Counted from the first letter of the stretch, positions 1-28,612 are shown. The stretch is DNA of 64,000 bases from Plotosus lineatus (GCA_024760905.1 CM045732.1:55964496-56028495), one strand, 5' to 3'. The notes: generated from the sequence alone by a model not told the origin. Numbers and translations: made by a program.

Positions 1-539
1 GCTTTTTCCGAAATAATCACCTCCGTCACTGTATCTCTGCTTTTAAGGTCTCCTTCTGCTTCAATATCGTCCCGATTGTAGAGGGGTTTTGGCCATACTA
101 CTATCTCCTGCTTCACTTCGATTGATAATGGAGCCCGTTTCTTCTTTTCGGTATCGCCAGGAATCACTTTCTTGGGGTCCATGATAGATAACGAAATATA
201 ACGCTGCAATGATCACTCTCAAAAAACTCAGGAGCCAACAGTCCTGTTCAACTCTCTTTCATGCGTGTGACAAACAGGAAGTATGGGTACAGGAATGGGT
301 ACAGTTAAGCTCCCTCCTGGCCAATCGGAGGCCAGTAGGGCGGCATGTTGGGAGACAGCCAATGAGAGAGCAACTCGCGCATTGTTTGAATGGCGCGTTT
401 GAATTTTTGAATGGCGCGTTTGGCACTTTTCTTAAGAACAGGTTGTTTCGTATACAGAGGACGAAAATTTAGAAAAATGTTTTTCGTAAAATTAAGTTTT
501 TGTATTTATAGGTTTTCATAAGTAGAGGGCCGACTGTAT
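1..539. mobile_element. Right part of a pogo/Tigger-like non-autonomous element
   Basis: The stretch shares blocks in the same order with 7020-7556: a segment on 'seven-base GGAGGCC' promoter-like sequence, a run of short repeats around GAATGGCGCGTTT, and an end reading AGAGGGCCGACTGTA. The last bases, read on the other strand, give a CAGTCGGCCCTC terminus, which is the usual start of Tigger/pogo elements with a TA target. No transposase is visible. The left end lies outside the window. The small open frame at 209-472 is part of this repeat, not a gene. Confidence 0.55.
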
Positions 540-663
540 ATTTAAAGATTAATATCTGTCACTTGGGAGGGTGTAAGTGTAACAGACAAAACGTATACTG
601 TATGTATAATGGACCAGATACATGGTAGGGCAAGGAGGGGAAAGAATGAAAGAAGAAAGACAA

Positions 664-815
664 ACTCTATAGTGAAGTGATTCATTCATTCATTAGTCTG
701 TAACCGCTTAATCCTAGTTAGGGTCGCAGGGAGGCTGGTGTCTATCCCAGCCGACTCCAGGCGAGGGCAGAGTACACCCTGAACAGATTGCCAGGCCATC
801 GCAGGGTAGTGTACT
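664..815 (-). repeat. SINE tail fragment (L2-type 3' end)
   Basis: An ATTC repeat followed by TGTAACCGCTTAATCC and the GAGGGCAGAGTACACCCTG block is the 3' tail also carried by the SINEs at 9864, 22053, 42932, 43659 and 53812. Only the tail is present; no tRNA-like head follows. It lies in a sash1 intron. Confidence 0.7.
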
Positions 816-903
816 GATTATTATAACAAATTAAATCATTAAAATGTACAATGCTATCTTCTGCTTCTAGTAATTATGTGTAACTTATGTGTGTCTCTTT
901 CAG

Positions 904-17576
<16,673 letters not shown>

Positions 17577-17744
17577 ATTACCCTTTGAGCAATGCTGGAT
17601 CCCAGGCTGTCATGTTCTCAGCAAGCATGACTGTTTGATCACTCACCTGTCTGGTACTGCAATAGAACACCTGACTTTTCAGCAGCAGTGGCAGCCACAA
17701 GGAATGTTAATGTATAAGGGCTGATGCCAAAATATTTCAATAAA
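17577..17744 (+). promoter_or_regulatory. sash1: sash1 3' untranslated region with polyadenylation signal
   Basis: An AATAAA hexamer lies at 17739-17744, 163 bases after the stop codon. Further AATAAA-like signals occur near 17965 and 19162, so a longer transcript end is possible. No frame in this stretch resembles a SAM domain. Confidence 0.5.
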
Positions 17745-18449
17745 GGAAATCTGCACAATATTAAAGAATTACATTTTTACCAGAATGGCTGTCCCTTAAA
17801 AGCAGTTTTTTAACAGCTGGCAATATCACAATACCTGAAAACATTTCTATGCTAAAAGTATATATGATTATTTCAATTTGTATACCGACTGCCATGAAAA
17901 GATTAACTTTGCATTTCATCCTATGCCTGTAAAATATTGAGCAAGGTGATACTAATTACTTATAAATAAATGTTCCAAAAATTTATTAAACACCGAAAAC
18001 AACAAAGTACACGGTCTCTAATTCACTTTTAACATTTCACAATTTTTAAATATTTGCTACAAAATTTGAACCAACAATATGTAATCACACTTTGTAGTTT
18101 TAAATCTATATTGTGCTACCAATATCACTATCTTGTCATTGTATTGCCAAAGCTTGTGGATTTAGAAAATGAAGTTTGTGAAGTCCTCCACATGCTTGCT
18201 CTGAATCTGTATTTTTTACATGGTTAAAATGTCAGTCCTTGTGTGTAGCCAGCAACAGAGCAGCACCGTGGAAACTTTTAAAATCTTAAAAATCATAAAT
18301 GAGGTCAATTAGAATGAGATTAATTGCAAAATACAACTGATGCCTTGCAAATGTAAATATTAAATAGGAACTCTCCAAACTGACCTGTGGATATGCATTT
18401 GTTTTAAAATGTGTTTAGTCTCACCTTGAAAAATTAAGATTGTGATGAC

Positions 18450-18735
18450 TTTTATTTTGATATACTGTATTAATCCCATAAGGGAAATTATTGCCTCTGC
18501 ATTTAACCCATTCAATGTGAGCACATACACATACACACACACACACACTGGGGGTTGGGGAGAGCTGTTGGGGGTAAGGTGCCTTGCTCAAAGGCACTTC
18601 AGTCATGAATGTGGAGGAAGGCAAGTTGCAGCTCACCGCCACCCCAACACACATTTTCCTGCTGCTTCAGGAATTGAACCAGTGACCTTTCAGTCCCAAA
18701 ACTGCTTCTCAAGCCCTTGGATTACAGCAACCCCC
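18450..18735. repeat. Interspersed repeat, SINE-like
   Basis: The block begins TACTGTATTAATCCCATAAGGG and includes AACCCATTCAATGTGAGC, a short CA run, GCCTTGCTCAAAGGCACTTC and GGAATTGAACCAGTGACC, the last resembling an inverted B box. I recognise it as a common fish interspersed repeat type but cannot name the family. No second copy was seen in the window. Confidence 0.45.
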
Positions 18736-19262
18736 AAAAGAATACAATGCACAGCTAGGACAGAAATTTCTATTGTCAGTGAATCCCCAAGCAATTGTTT
18801 TGTTGTTTTTGTTGTTGTTGTTTTGTTATTTTTAATAATTCTTCTGATTCCCATCAACTTTAAATTTTAAATGCTTTCAATTTGATCTTGTATTTAAGAC
18901 CATGAAAAATCAATATGTCTTGTTTTTTTTAAATTAAAATGGAAGATCACACATGTTTGCTACTGAAATTTGGGGCACTGTTAGGGAACGTGAATATAAA
19001 TATTCAAATAGTCCTGTTACTTTTTGTTTAAAAAAAAAACGGGTAAAGAAGTTGGATGAAGGGTTATTTCTGTATATTTTCCTCAAAAACACAATACATA
19101 TTTTAATCCTCTGAAATGGCTTTAATGGTTTTTCTGTGGATTATACAATTGGAATTGAATTTAATAAAAAAAAAAAAAAAGTGAAAACTGAAATGACAAT
19201 GTCTCTTTATTTACCTATACAGTACACATATGATTTTAGGTAAGGTTCTGTGGCACCATATA

Positions 19263-20796
19263 CTGGTCCTTCTCAAAAAATTAGCATATTGTGATAAAGT
19301 TCATTATTTTCTGTAATGTACTGATAAAAATTAAACTTTCATATATTTTAGATTCATTGCACACCAACTGAAATATTTCAGGTCTTTTATTGTTTTAATA
19401 CTGATGATTTTGGCATACAGCTCATGAAAACCCAAAATTCCTATCTCAAATAATTATCGTATCATGTTCAGGTAGTCTAAACGAGCTATTAACCTAATCA
19501 TCTCAATCAACCAATTAACTCTAAACACCTGCAAAAGATTCCTGAGGCTTTTAAAAACTCCCAGCCTGGTTCATTACTCAAAACTGCAATCATGGGTAAG
19601 ACTGCAATCCAGAAGGCCATCACTGACACCCTCAAGCAAGAGGGTAAGACACAGAAAGAAATCTCTGAGCGAATAGGCTGTTCCCAGAGTGCTGTATCAA
19701 GACACCTCAGTGGGACGTCTGTGGGAAGGAAAAAGTGTGGCAGAAAACGCTGCACAACCAGAAGAGGTGACCGGACCCTGAAGAAGATTGTGCAGAAGAG
19801 CTGATTCCAGACCTTGGGGAACCTGTGGAAGCAGTGGACTGGGCTACAGGTGCCGCATTCCCCAGGTCAAGCCACTTTTGAACCAGAAACAGCGGCAGAA
19901 GCGCCTGACCTGGGCTACAGAGAAGCAGCACTGGACTGTTGCTCAGTGGTCCAAAGTACTTTTTTCGGATGAAAGCAAATTTTGCATGTCATTCGGAAAT
20001 CAAGGTGCCAGAGTCTGGAGGAAGACTGGGGAGAAGGAAATGCCAAAATACCTGAAGTCCAGTGTCAAGTACCCACAGTCAGTGATGGTCTGGGGTGCCG
20101 TGTCAGCTGCTGGTGTTGGTCCACTGTGTTTTATCAAGGGCAGGGTCAATACAGCTAGCTATCAGGAGATTTTGGAGCACTTCATGCTTCCATCTGCTGA
20201 AAAGCTTTATGGAGATGAAGATTTCATTTTTCAGCATGACCTGGCACCTGCTCACAGTGCCAAAACCACTGCTAAATGGTTTACTGACCATGGTATTACT
20301 GGGCTCAATTGGCCTGCCAACTCTCCTGACCTGAACCCCATAGAGAATCTGTGGGATATTGTGAAGAAAAAGTTGAGAGACACCAGACCCAACACTGTGG
20401 ATGAGCTTAAGGCCGCTATCGAAGCATCCTGGGCCTCCATAACACCTCAGCAGTGCCACAGGCTGATTGCCTCCATGCCACGTCGCATTGAAGCAGTCAT
20501 TTCTGCAAAAGGATTCCCGACCAAGTATTGAGTGCAGAACTGAACATAATTATTTGAAGGTTGACTTTTTTGTATTAAAAACACTTTTTTCATTGGTCGT
20601 ATGAAATATGATAATTTTTTGAGACAGGGATTTTAGTTTTTTCTTTACTTTTTTGCTAAAATTCTCAATATTAAAACAATAAAAGGCTCAAACTACTTCA
20701 GTTGTGTGTAATGAATCTAAAATATATGAAAGTCTAATGTTTATCAGTACATTACAGAAAACAATGAACTTTATCACAATATGCTAATTTTTTGAT
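19263..20796 (+). mobile_element. Tc1-like transposon, copy 2, defective
   Basis: It starts CTGGTCCTTCTCAAAAAATT after a TA at 19261-19262. The transposase is on the + strand from about 19592 to 20531: helix-turn-helix SAVSRHLSGTSVGRKK, then in another frame FSDESKF, FQHDLAPAHSAKTT and NSPDLNPIENLW, ending ISAKGFPTKY. The first part stops at KIVQKS and the shared LWKQWTG to LGYRC deletion breaks the frame again. The right end TGCTAATTTTTTGA lacks the last dozen bases. It lies downstream of sash1. Confidence 0.92.
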
Positions 20797-20867
20797 ATTT
20801 TTGATAAGTACATGATATTACCGCAGAGAATACAGTATAAATTTTATTACCTTTTCTAACCCACTTC

Positions 20868-21112
20868 TCTACCCAGGGTCACAGGTAGGCTGGAGCTCAT
20901 CACAGCCAACTCCAACTGAATGTGGGGTACTTCCTGATTAGCTTGCTTGACCATTTCAGGTCAAATACAGACACACACCGATTCATACCTACGGACAATA
21001 GTGAATATCCAGTTCGTCTGACGTGCATGTCTTTTTTTTCGAGAAGGAACATGGAGAATTCAGAAGAAACCAAAGTGTGGGGAGAACACGTATCCTTCAG
21101 CGTAGGAATGGC
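20868..21112 (-). repeat. L2-like LINE 3' end or related SINE body
   Basis: CCACTTCTCTACCCAGGGTCACAGGTAGGCTGGAGC, then CAGACACACACCGATTCATACC and ATGGAGAATTCAGAAGAAACC, follow the layout of fish L2-type tails. It is strongly diverged and has no intact ends. Confidence 0.45.
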
Positions 21113-21327
21113 ACATTAACTCAAGACCTTTTTGCTATGAAGTAGATTTGATGATGATTATTACACCAACACTGTATCCGCCACAGACAGCATAAAATAT
21201 GTCTTATTAAATTTGACTGTGATATTTACACACTATTTCAACGAGGGATGAAAGTCCCCAATTAATAAGACAAGGGTTGTTGGGATATTTCCTCTGCATT
21301 CACTAAGGAATGTATACAGAGATTGTG

Positions 21328-21492
21328 GGTCAGTGGTGGTCTAATGGTATAGGGTGCTGGATCGCTGATCCTAAGGTTGGGGTTTCGCCACTCTCCACAA
21401 GGTTGCCACTGTTCCCCTCCCAGTGCAGCTAACTGGGTTATCAAAGGCCGGCCATGTCTCTCACTGTCTATGGTGTGCCCTGTCAAAACACT
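21328..21492 (+). mobile_element. SINE family B, head portion only
   Basis: CAGTGGTGGTCTAATGGTATAGGG and the later GCAGCTAACTGGGTTATCAAAGGCC match the head of the SINEs at 9864 and 53812. The B box is damaged (GGGGTTTCGCCAC). The copy stops after TCTATGGTGTG and has neither of the two tails. Confidence 0.75.
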
Positions 21493-22052
21493 GTCCACCA
21501 TTCACCTTAATTTGCACATGAATGGTTACAGCAGACTCGTGTTAATCTCTGGTCATAGTGAAATTGAAAGTGAAATGAAATTGAAGAACAAGTAGTAATA
21601 GAAATGGAATAAAATATATAGAAAGATATATCATAAATATAAGTATGAGATATGATTAAACATTATCCGGAGGTACACTTAATACTAGGCTCCGGCCGAG
21701 GCGTTTTTTGCTTTGTGGAGGTTTGCACTTGCTAAATGCCCTTTTAGTTTTTATTACATTTCCTAAGAGGATTATGTTTGTGTTGGTGTGAGTTTGTTTA
21801 GTTAGCTCCTTCACACAAATAAATATATGTAAACAGATTTTTATTAATTTAATCAGGAAGGGGAAGTATGGCCTGAGTAACACTCAAACTAGATTTTGGT
21901 AGTGATGCAGATCATAATCAAAACCCAGGGATTAAAAGAAGATTCTTTAGCATTGAGAGATGTGTTGGAAATGTGGAATTAGAGCAGGCCCTGATGGTGA
22001 TGCTATGGTTTGTTTTGTTTTTTTATTTGGAGGTGTTTTGTGCTCTCCAAGT

Positions 22053-22402
22053 TCAGTTCAGCTCATTTTCTGTACCCGCTTAATCCTAATTTGGGTCGCG
22101 GGGAGACTGGTGCCCATCCCAGCCAACTTCGGGTGAGGGCAAAGTACACCCTGGACAGCTCACCAGGCCATCGCAGGGCGAAAAAACGCTGACTGCTTTG
22201 CAGCGACTCTTGTCGAAAGTCAGCAATGGTTCTTTTACATGCCTCACACCATAGACAGTGAGAGACATGGCCGGCCTTTGATAACCCAGTTAGCTCCACT
22301 GGGGGGGGGGGGACAGAGACAACCTTGTGGAGAGTGGGACTCGAACCCCCAACCTTTGGATCAGCGATCCAGCGCCCTATACTACTAGACCACCACTACC
22401 CC
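22053..22402 (-). mobile_element. tRNA-derived SINE, family B, L2-type tail
   Basis: Complete head and tail on the - strand, with B box GGTTCGAGTCC. An exact 11-bp target duplication GCTCTCCAAGT flanks it at 22042-22052 and 22403-22413. It is one of the least diverged copies, so probably a young insertion. Confidence 0.92.
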
Positions 22403-22510
22403 GCTCTCCAAGTGCTTCTAGTTATTATTGTCATTATTATTATTATTTATGAATAGTATTGTTTAATGTATCTGCTGGTAATGACTTTAATGTAACAACA
22501 CCCCCCTCCC

Positions 22511-22545
<35 letters not shown>

Positions 22546-22559
22546 AATGTGAATGTACA

Positions 22560-24180
22560 CTGATCAGCCATAACTTTAAAGTCACTTTGTGATTAAATTC
22601 ATAGCAGTGATGGTGTGGGGTTTATCAGACAGCAAGTAAGTTCCTTTGTGAAATTTTGAAAGCTAGCACTTGCATTTTAGTTTTTAGTTTCCCTTTGCTT
22701 CACAAAGACTGGATATTTTCTGGCTTCTATAACCGCTGAACAAGAACTATAGGTCTGAAATTTTCAGAATAATTTCAAAGGAATCTATAGTCATAAGAAC
22801 TGTGAAAATATTTATTTAAAATTTAGAATTGCATGTTACAGAGAATGACAAATTTGAGCTTTTATCCATCTCAAACACCCCCCCTACACACACACACACA
22901 CACACACAATCATCATATCCATTAAAGATTTTATGTGCTATATCTCGGCAACCTAGGGTTTTGTTCTGTGTAAAATTAATGTCCTAGGTTATGTTATGCA
23001 TGATTTATGAACAGCTGAATTTCAAAAATATCTGTCTGACTTTCAGATTCGAAGGTCAATATCAGCATGTGGGGTAGATAGTATCACAAAATAAAAGACA
23101 CCATGTGAAAGTAGAGGAATTACCCTAAATTTTGACACCAAGCACAACCTGCTTCTATTAAATCTTCCAACGTTAAATGTTCAAATTAAATAAGCCTTTT
23201 TTCCGCCCTCATTTGAGTTATATAACAGAAATTTTGTGATGTTCAAGTCAATGTACTGCAGTCATGAAGATATTATTAAGTACTTACAAATTTTCAAGAA
23301 TAGTTTGCAAAGTTGGTTCACTTCCGTCTGGCCAAGTATTCACCAACGACCCGACCCGCTGCTGTTGTCAAATCTGTAATTCGAGTAAGGATATGGTCTG
23401 TTGGCACACAACAACAACACATGTCCTTCCTTTTGGCCCAAGAAAATGATCTGACAGGGCCTTTTAGTTTCATGAAGTCGAGGAAAATATCTGCCTGTTC
23501 AGCTGACATTTCATATTTGTCAAGATACATTTTCTTGTGGTGAAGACACAGTCATATTTGAGGTTACTGTTGTGTCCATAAGTCCAATGAGTAAAACAAT
23601 ATCTGGCACAAGAAGCCACCACAGCTTTATTCCAGTTAACACCAGCAAACTCAGAATTAGAGCGAATGACTATGTGTCTGGAGAAATTGTGGCAGATTTG
23701 CCACATACTGGTAATCCTGGCCAGTATGTTGCAGCTGTTTATAATTACTGGTACTTGGGAAATGTTGTGGAAGTGCAAACTGAACAGGCAACTGTTTCAC
23801 TAGACTTCATTTCAATTTCTGAAAAGACATAACTGAACCAACTTTGAACACTATTCATGAACTATCTAACTTTGGAACTATTTACAATTAAGTCTTAAAA
23901 TTTTGGATTTTTACATCATATACAATGTACTAGAAGTATGTAAAAATTTAGAAAAATCTGAGAGGGCTAGGTGGGGAACACTTGCTGAAATTATATGGAA
24001 TGACCCTATTATGTGGTACATGATTAAAAAAATTGGTGCATTGATGGATGCTGAAAAATCATTTAAATTATATATAGATCAAGTTTATAGACGAGTAATA
24101 ATAACAGCCATTTAATAGCTGAATTGTTAGCATTATTTTGCCTCATGTGTTATAGTGAAATAAAAGAGAAAAAAAATACG
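22560..24180. pseudogene. Unidentified ORF fossils, two inverted pieces of one domain
   Basis: On the - strand at 23318-23530 a peptide reads YEMSAEQADIFLDFMK followed by GPVRSFSWAKRKDMC and VPTDHILTRI. On the + strand at 23572-23832 a related peptide reads GQYVAAVYNYWYLGNVVEV then TEQATVSLDF. The two overlap in the block EQA-x(4)-LDF, so they are the C-terminal and N-terminal sides of the same domain in opposite orientation. I have seen similar peptide blocks in repeat-borne fish proteins but cannot name the family. Another unassigned frame lies at 23903-24115. No ends or target duplication were found. Confidence 0.4.
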
Positions 24181-24393
24181 CTAACTGACAACCTGGAAAG
24201 AAACGAATTTTAGACCCTTTTTTTTTATTCTCGAAGATACTTCAGTATAATTTATATATTATTTTTTAGATTTTAAATTTGATATCTAAATAATATGGAC
24301 ATATAAGTTGGGAAAGCGCTGCAGTAATTGCTGCTCAGTACTGTAGTAATTGTTTTGTGTTATGCAGGGAGTATCTTTATATGATTTGTGCAT

Positions 24394-25833
24394 TCAGAGT
24401 TTAGCGCGAGGTGGTTTCTCATGCAGACTTTCCCTCACAAAATCCAGTGCCTCCAATGCAGTACCCCAGCTCAGAGAGATGCCCCATGCAGAGTGGCCAT
24501 AGTTGTGTACCAATGGCACCTGGCGATCCTGGATCTTCAGCCATTCTCTCTCCAGACGCAGTTTGTTCCTTCCAGGCCTCAGACCCACCTTTTCACCTAG
24601 CACCTGAGCACGCCGTAGGGATGGTTCAAGTTGAGTGCAGCGCTCCATGATGCCCTTGCTGTCATCCTTATCAACCTCCAAATTCCAATCATTCTCCTGC
24701 TGTGTACCGCCCAGTGTGACATAATCAATGCCAGGGTAGATGTAAATATTTCCACCAGCATCACGAATAAAATGCTTCAGCCAAGGGGCATGAGCTTTAA
24801 AAATCTGGCCACGTATAGGGTAGACCTCCTCATCCCGCACCAAAGAACGGGAGCCGAGGCCTGAGCAGTTTACGATGACATCGTAGCTATGAGCAAGCTG
24901 CTGAAGGTCAGTCACTTTCTCTCGTATCATCTTTCCGCCTGCTTTTTTCAACCTTTTATTGAAAACAAATTGTTAACAACTCACTTATCAGACAGTTGCA
25001 TAACAGGACAGAATCCAACAGTGAACATAGATGGTGGGCAAACAAACATAAATGTAAAAGTTTTAACAAGGTCCCAAAAGGTGATGTTTAGGGAATTTCT
25101 CAACGTGTACTATGACCTCTATGAACTTGTTAACTCTTAATTAATAACAGGGAACGAGGAAATATTTACCTTTTCTCCAGCCATGGCAGATATTTGGAGC
25201 CTTCACACTTTATAGTGGTTACAGCTTGACCAAACTTATAATTTGGGAATTTCTTCATCTCACAATCTGTCATAGTCCGAAATCCAAATACAATATCAGC
25301 CCAGTGTGGTTTTGGGTTACTCGGGGCCTCTTTGAATAGCTGGAATCTGGACCAATGAAGATAATAAAGAATTATTAGAGAACTCAATCCATTGGTACAT
25401 AAAAACAAAATCTGTTTTTTTATCCTATACTGTATTTTTATGATTCAGTGTAGACGCTCATACAGTACCCTGAGCTCAGGAGTACTCCTGCCTCTGAGGC
25501 CTGTGGTGATCCTATAATTGCCAGTAGATGATCAAATGTGCCTTTAAACCAACGCCACTGACGTTCCAGAGGAATACCTGTAGTATGCACAGGGTGAGAG
25601 ATTAACATTGGCCACCATGGAGACATTTTTAAACTTATTTAAAAACAATCTGTCTTACCTGGAATCTCTTTGGGAAGAAGGATCCCGGCAGCAATATCAC
25701 TGGTGGTGTTTGGAGAGAATTTCTCAGCCAGTATGGTGACGGTGCAGAAGGGCAAAGCCTCAGCTATACACACAGCTGTAGACAATCCAACCACCCCTGC
25801 ACCGATTACGGCAACGTTCACTTCTTTCATCAT
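24394..25833 (-). CDS. ddo: D-aspartate oxidase
   Basis: Four coding exons on the - strand: 25659-25833, 25469-25577, 25170-25346 and 24394-24952. They join in frame to 339 residues, close to the 341 of the human enzyme as I recall it. The enzyme is a FAD flavoprotein that deaminates D-aspartate and related acidic D-amino acids to the 2-oxo acid, ammonia and hydrogen peroxide in peroxisomes. The dinucleotide-binding motif [11 protein letters not shown] is at residues 8-18, the TTSDIAAG loop follows, the substrate-site tyrosines lie in YIYPG (224-226) and the carboxylate-binding arginine in VGLRPGR (279). The C-terminus AKL is a type 1 peroxisomal signal. One oddity: the C-terminal flavin motif reads YGHSAWGIS where relatives have YGHG followed by small residues. 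An acceptor-like TTTGCAG ends at 25843, nine bases before the start codon, so the 5' UTR is probably spliced to an upstream exon. The acceptor of the last exon (AATAAAAG) has a weak pyrimidine tract. Homology to DDO rather than DAO rests on PWLEKR and the NWNLE-like region. Confidence 0.93.
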
Positions 25834-25841
25834 GGATTTCT

Positions 25842-26590
25842 ACTGCAAATGTGGAAAAACTGCCTCAGACATCGAGCTATATATGAGCCATAGCAAGCCA
25901 GACCTTTCCCCACTGAACTCAGTCTCAAACTAGTGCATGTTAACCTCTGCTTCATTATTAAATGTGCTTACAAAACAGGTTAATCAGTAAACAAGGTGAA
26001 ATATGACAGGCCAAAGCTCACAGTCTGCATGCAATAAGACAATTATTGATAGTAGTTCTGAAAAACAATTATTTTTATTCTTATTCGCTCAATTTGCACA
26101 TTTTCTAGTTTTAACCTCAAGTCCAGTGCCTAGCTAAATGAATCAACAGTTTGTTCTTGGTTACCATACCTGTTTGTTTCATGACATCCCTCGTTCCTCC
26201 CTCTGAAACAGCAAACTAACAACACTCGTAAGATTGATGCTGCGCTTAACTTTAAAAAAAATTATTAGATTTGAAAATCTCCTCACTAGAAAAAAAACAA
26301 AAAAAATGTATTCTTCCCACCCATTCAGGCTCTTGGGAAAATGTAAGGCATGTTAAAACAGGTTTTGACTTAACATTTTGCAGAATATGATAAACATGAT
26401 AACAATGTTGTCCAGAGAATTTGCATAAACCTGGAATTAAGTAATGACAGAATGGAGGAAGAAAATGTTTTTGTGACTTCCAAAGCCGAAAACAAAGGCA
26501 GGCGTAAGTGATGATTAAGACCCTGATAGTGACCGAATTATCGGGTTACCAGCTTAACTAATACTGTGTGTGTGTGTGTGTGTGTGTGTC
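25842..26590. other. ddo upstream region
   Basis: Unique-looking AT-rich sequence that should be the 5' intron of ddo. It ends in a short (TG)n run at 26564-26589. No further exon or repeat was recognised. Confidence 0.4.
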
Positions 26591-26592
26591 GA

Positions 26593-26768
26593 AGAGTTGG
26601 TTTGCAAAAACAGATAATTCCAATTGTCCAAAATAAGTTTTTAAGGAGCTTCACAAAAACAACACAACAACAACCAAAAAGCTTTAAAAATAAATCAAAT
26701 AAAGTAAATTCCCTCATAATTAAAACAATTGGACCTATCTGTTTTTGAAAACCAACTCTAACTCTTTG
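26593..26768. mobile_element. Palindromic MITE, left copy
   Basis: It begins AGAGTTGGTTTGCAAAAACAG and ends CTGTTTTTGAAAACCAACTCT, so it has terminal inverted repeats of about 35 bp, without coding capacity. Its reverse complement is present at 28458-28612, on the other side of the Tc1 copy at 26796-28337. Confidence 0.8.
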
Positions 26769-26795
26769 TGTGTGTATATATATATATAAAATATA

Positions 26796-28337
26796 CTAGT
26801 CCTTCTCAAAAAATTAGCATATTGTGATAAAGTTCATTATTTTCTGTAATGTACTGATAAACATTAGACTTTCATATATTTTAGATTCATTGCACACCAA
26901 CCGAAATATTTCAGGTCTTTTATTGTTTTAATACTGATGAATTTGGCATACAGCTCATGAAAACCCAAAATTCCTATCTCAAAAAATTAGCATATTTCAT
27001 TAGACCAATAAAAAAATTGTTTTTAATACAAAAAAGTCAACCTTCAAATAATTATTTTCAGTTATGCACTCAATACTTGGTCGGGAATCCTTTTGCAGAA
27101 ATGACTGCTTCAATGCGGCGTAGCATGGAGGCAATCAGCCTGTGGCACTGCTGAGGTGTTATGGAGGCCCAGGATGCTTCGATAGCGGCCTTAAGCTCAT
27201 CCACAGTGTTGGGTCTGGTGTCTCTCAACTTTCTCTTCACAATATCCCACAGATTCTCTATGGGGTTCAGGTCAGGAGAGTTGGCAGGCCAATTGAGCAC
27301 AGTAATACCATGGTCAGTAAACCATTTAGCAGTGGTTTTGGCACTGTGAGCAGGTGCCAGGTCGTGCTGAAAAATGAAATCTTCATCTCCATAAAGCTTT
27401 TCAGCAGATGGAAGCATGAAGTGCTCCAAAATCTCCTGATAGCTCGCTGCATTGACCCTGCCCTTGATAAAACACAGTGGAACAACACCAGCAGCTGACA
27501 CGGCACCCCAGACCATCACTGACTGTGGGTACTTGACACTGGACTTCAGGCATTTGGGCATTTCCTTCTCCCCAGTCTTCCTCCAGACTCTGGCACCTTG
27601 ATTTCCGAATGACATGCAAAATTTGCTTTCATCCGAAAAAAGTACTTTGGACCACTGAGCAACAGTCCAGCGCTGCTTCTCTGTAGACCAGGTCAGGCGC
27701 TTCTGCCGCGGTTTCTGGTTCAAAAGTGGCTTGACCTGGGGAATGAAGCACCTGTAGCCCAGTCCACTGCTTCCACAGGTCCCCCAAGGTCTGGAATCGG
27801 CCCTTCTCCACAATCTTCTTCAGGGTTCGGTCACCTCTTCTGGTTGTACAGCATTTTCTGCCACACCTTCTCCTTCCCACAGACGTCCCACTGAGGTGCC
27901 TTGATACAGCACTCTGGGAACAGCCTATTCGTTCAGAGATTTCTTTCTGTATCTTACCCTCTTGCTTGAGGGTGTCAATGATGGCCTTCTGGACAGCAGT
28001 CAGGTCGGCAGTCTTACCCATGATTGCGGTTTTGAGTAATGAACCAGGCTGGGAGTTTTTAAAAGCCTCAGGAATCTTTTGCAGGTGTTTGGAGTTAATT
28101 GGTTGATTCAGATGATTAGGTTAATAGCTCGTTTAGACTACCTGAACATGATATGCTAATTTTTTGAGATAGGAATTTTGGGTTTTCATGAAATGCCAAA
28201 ATCATCAGCATTACAACAATAAAAGACCTGAAATATTTCAGTTGTTGTGCAATGAATCTAAAATATATAAAAGTTTAATTTTTATCAGAAAATAATGAAC
28301 TTTATCACAATATGCTAATTTTTTTGAGAAGGACTAG
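26796..28337 (-). mobile_element. Tc1-like transposon, copy 3, with complete ends
   Basis: The terminal repeats CTAGTCCTTCTCAAAAAATT and, inverted, CTAGTCCTTCTCAAAAAAATT are intact and flanked by TA on both sides (26794-26795 and 28338-28339); the element is 1542 bp. The transposase is on the - strand: 28021 down to about 27750 encodes the helix-turn-helix part (MGKTADLTAVQKAIID, SAVSRHLSGTSVG), and 27813 down to 27070 the DDE part in another frame (FSDESKF, FQHDLAPAHSAKTT, NSPDLNPIENLW). Two frames are needed because of the same short deletion as in the other two copies, so this copy should make no active transposase although its ends look mobile. Confidence 0.95.
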
Positions 28338-28361
28338 TATCTTTTATATACTAATACTAAT

Positions 28362-28363
28362 AA

Positions 28364-28425
<62 letters not shown>

Positions 28426-28446
28426 GCACGCACACACACGCACAAA
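28362..28446. repeat. (TA)n microsatellite with CA tail
   Basis: About 57 bp of TA repeats followed by CGCACGCACACACACGCAC. It mirrors the shorter TG/TA tract at 26765-26788 on the other side of the Tc1 copy. Confidence 0.95.
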
Positions 28447-28457
28447 CACAAAGAGTT

Positions 28458-28612
28458 AGAGTTGGTTTTCAAAAACAGATAGGTCCAATTGTTTTAATTA
28501 TGAGGGAATTTACTTTATTTGACTTATTTTTAAAGCTTTTTGGTTTTGGTTGTTGTTGTTGTTTTTGTGAAGCTACTTAAAAACTTATTTTGGACAATTG
28601 GAATTATCTGTT
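28458..28612. mobile_element. Palindromic MITE, right copy in inverted orientation
   Basis: AGAGTTGGTTTTCAAAAACAG through CAATTGGAATTATCTGTT is the reverse complement of 26593-26759. The outer end lacks about 20 bases. Confidence 0.8.

Noticed and set aside
209..472. 87-codon open frame at the left edge
   Set aside because: It lies in a repeat that recurs at 7020-7556 and has no domain.
17577..19200. Missing second SAM exon downstream of the sash1 stop
   Set aside because: I read all three + frames for SAM-like residues and saw none.
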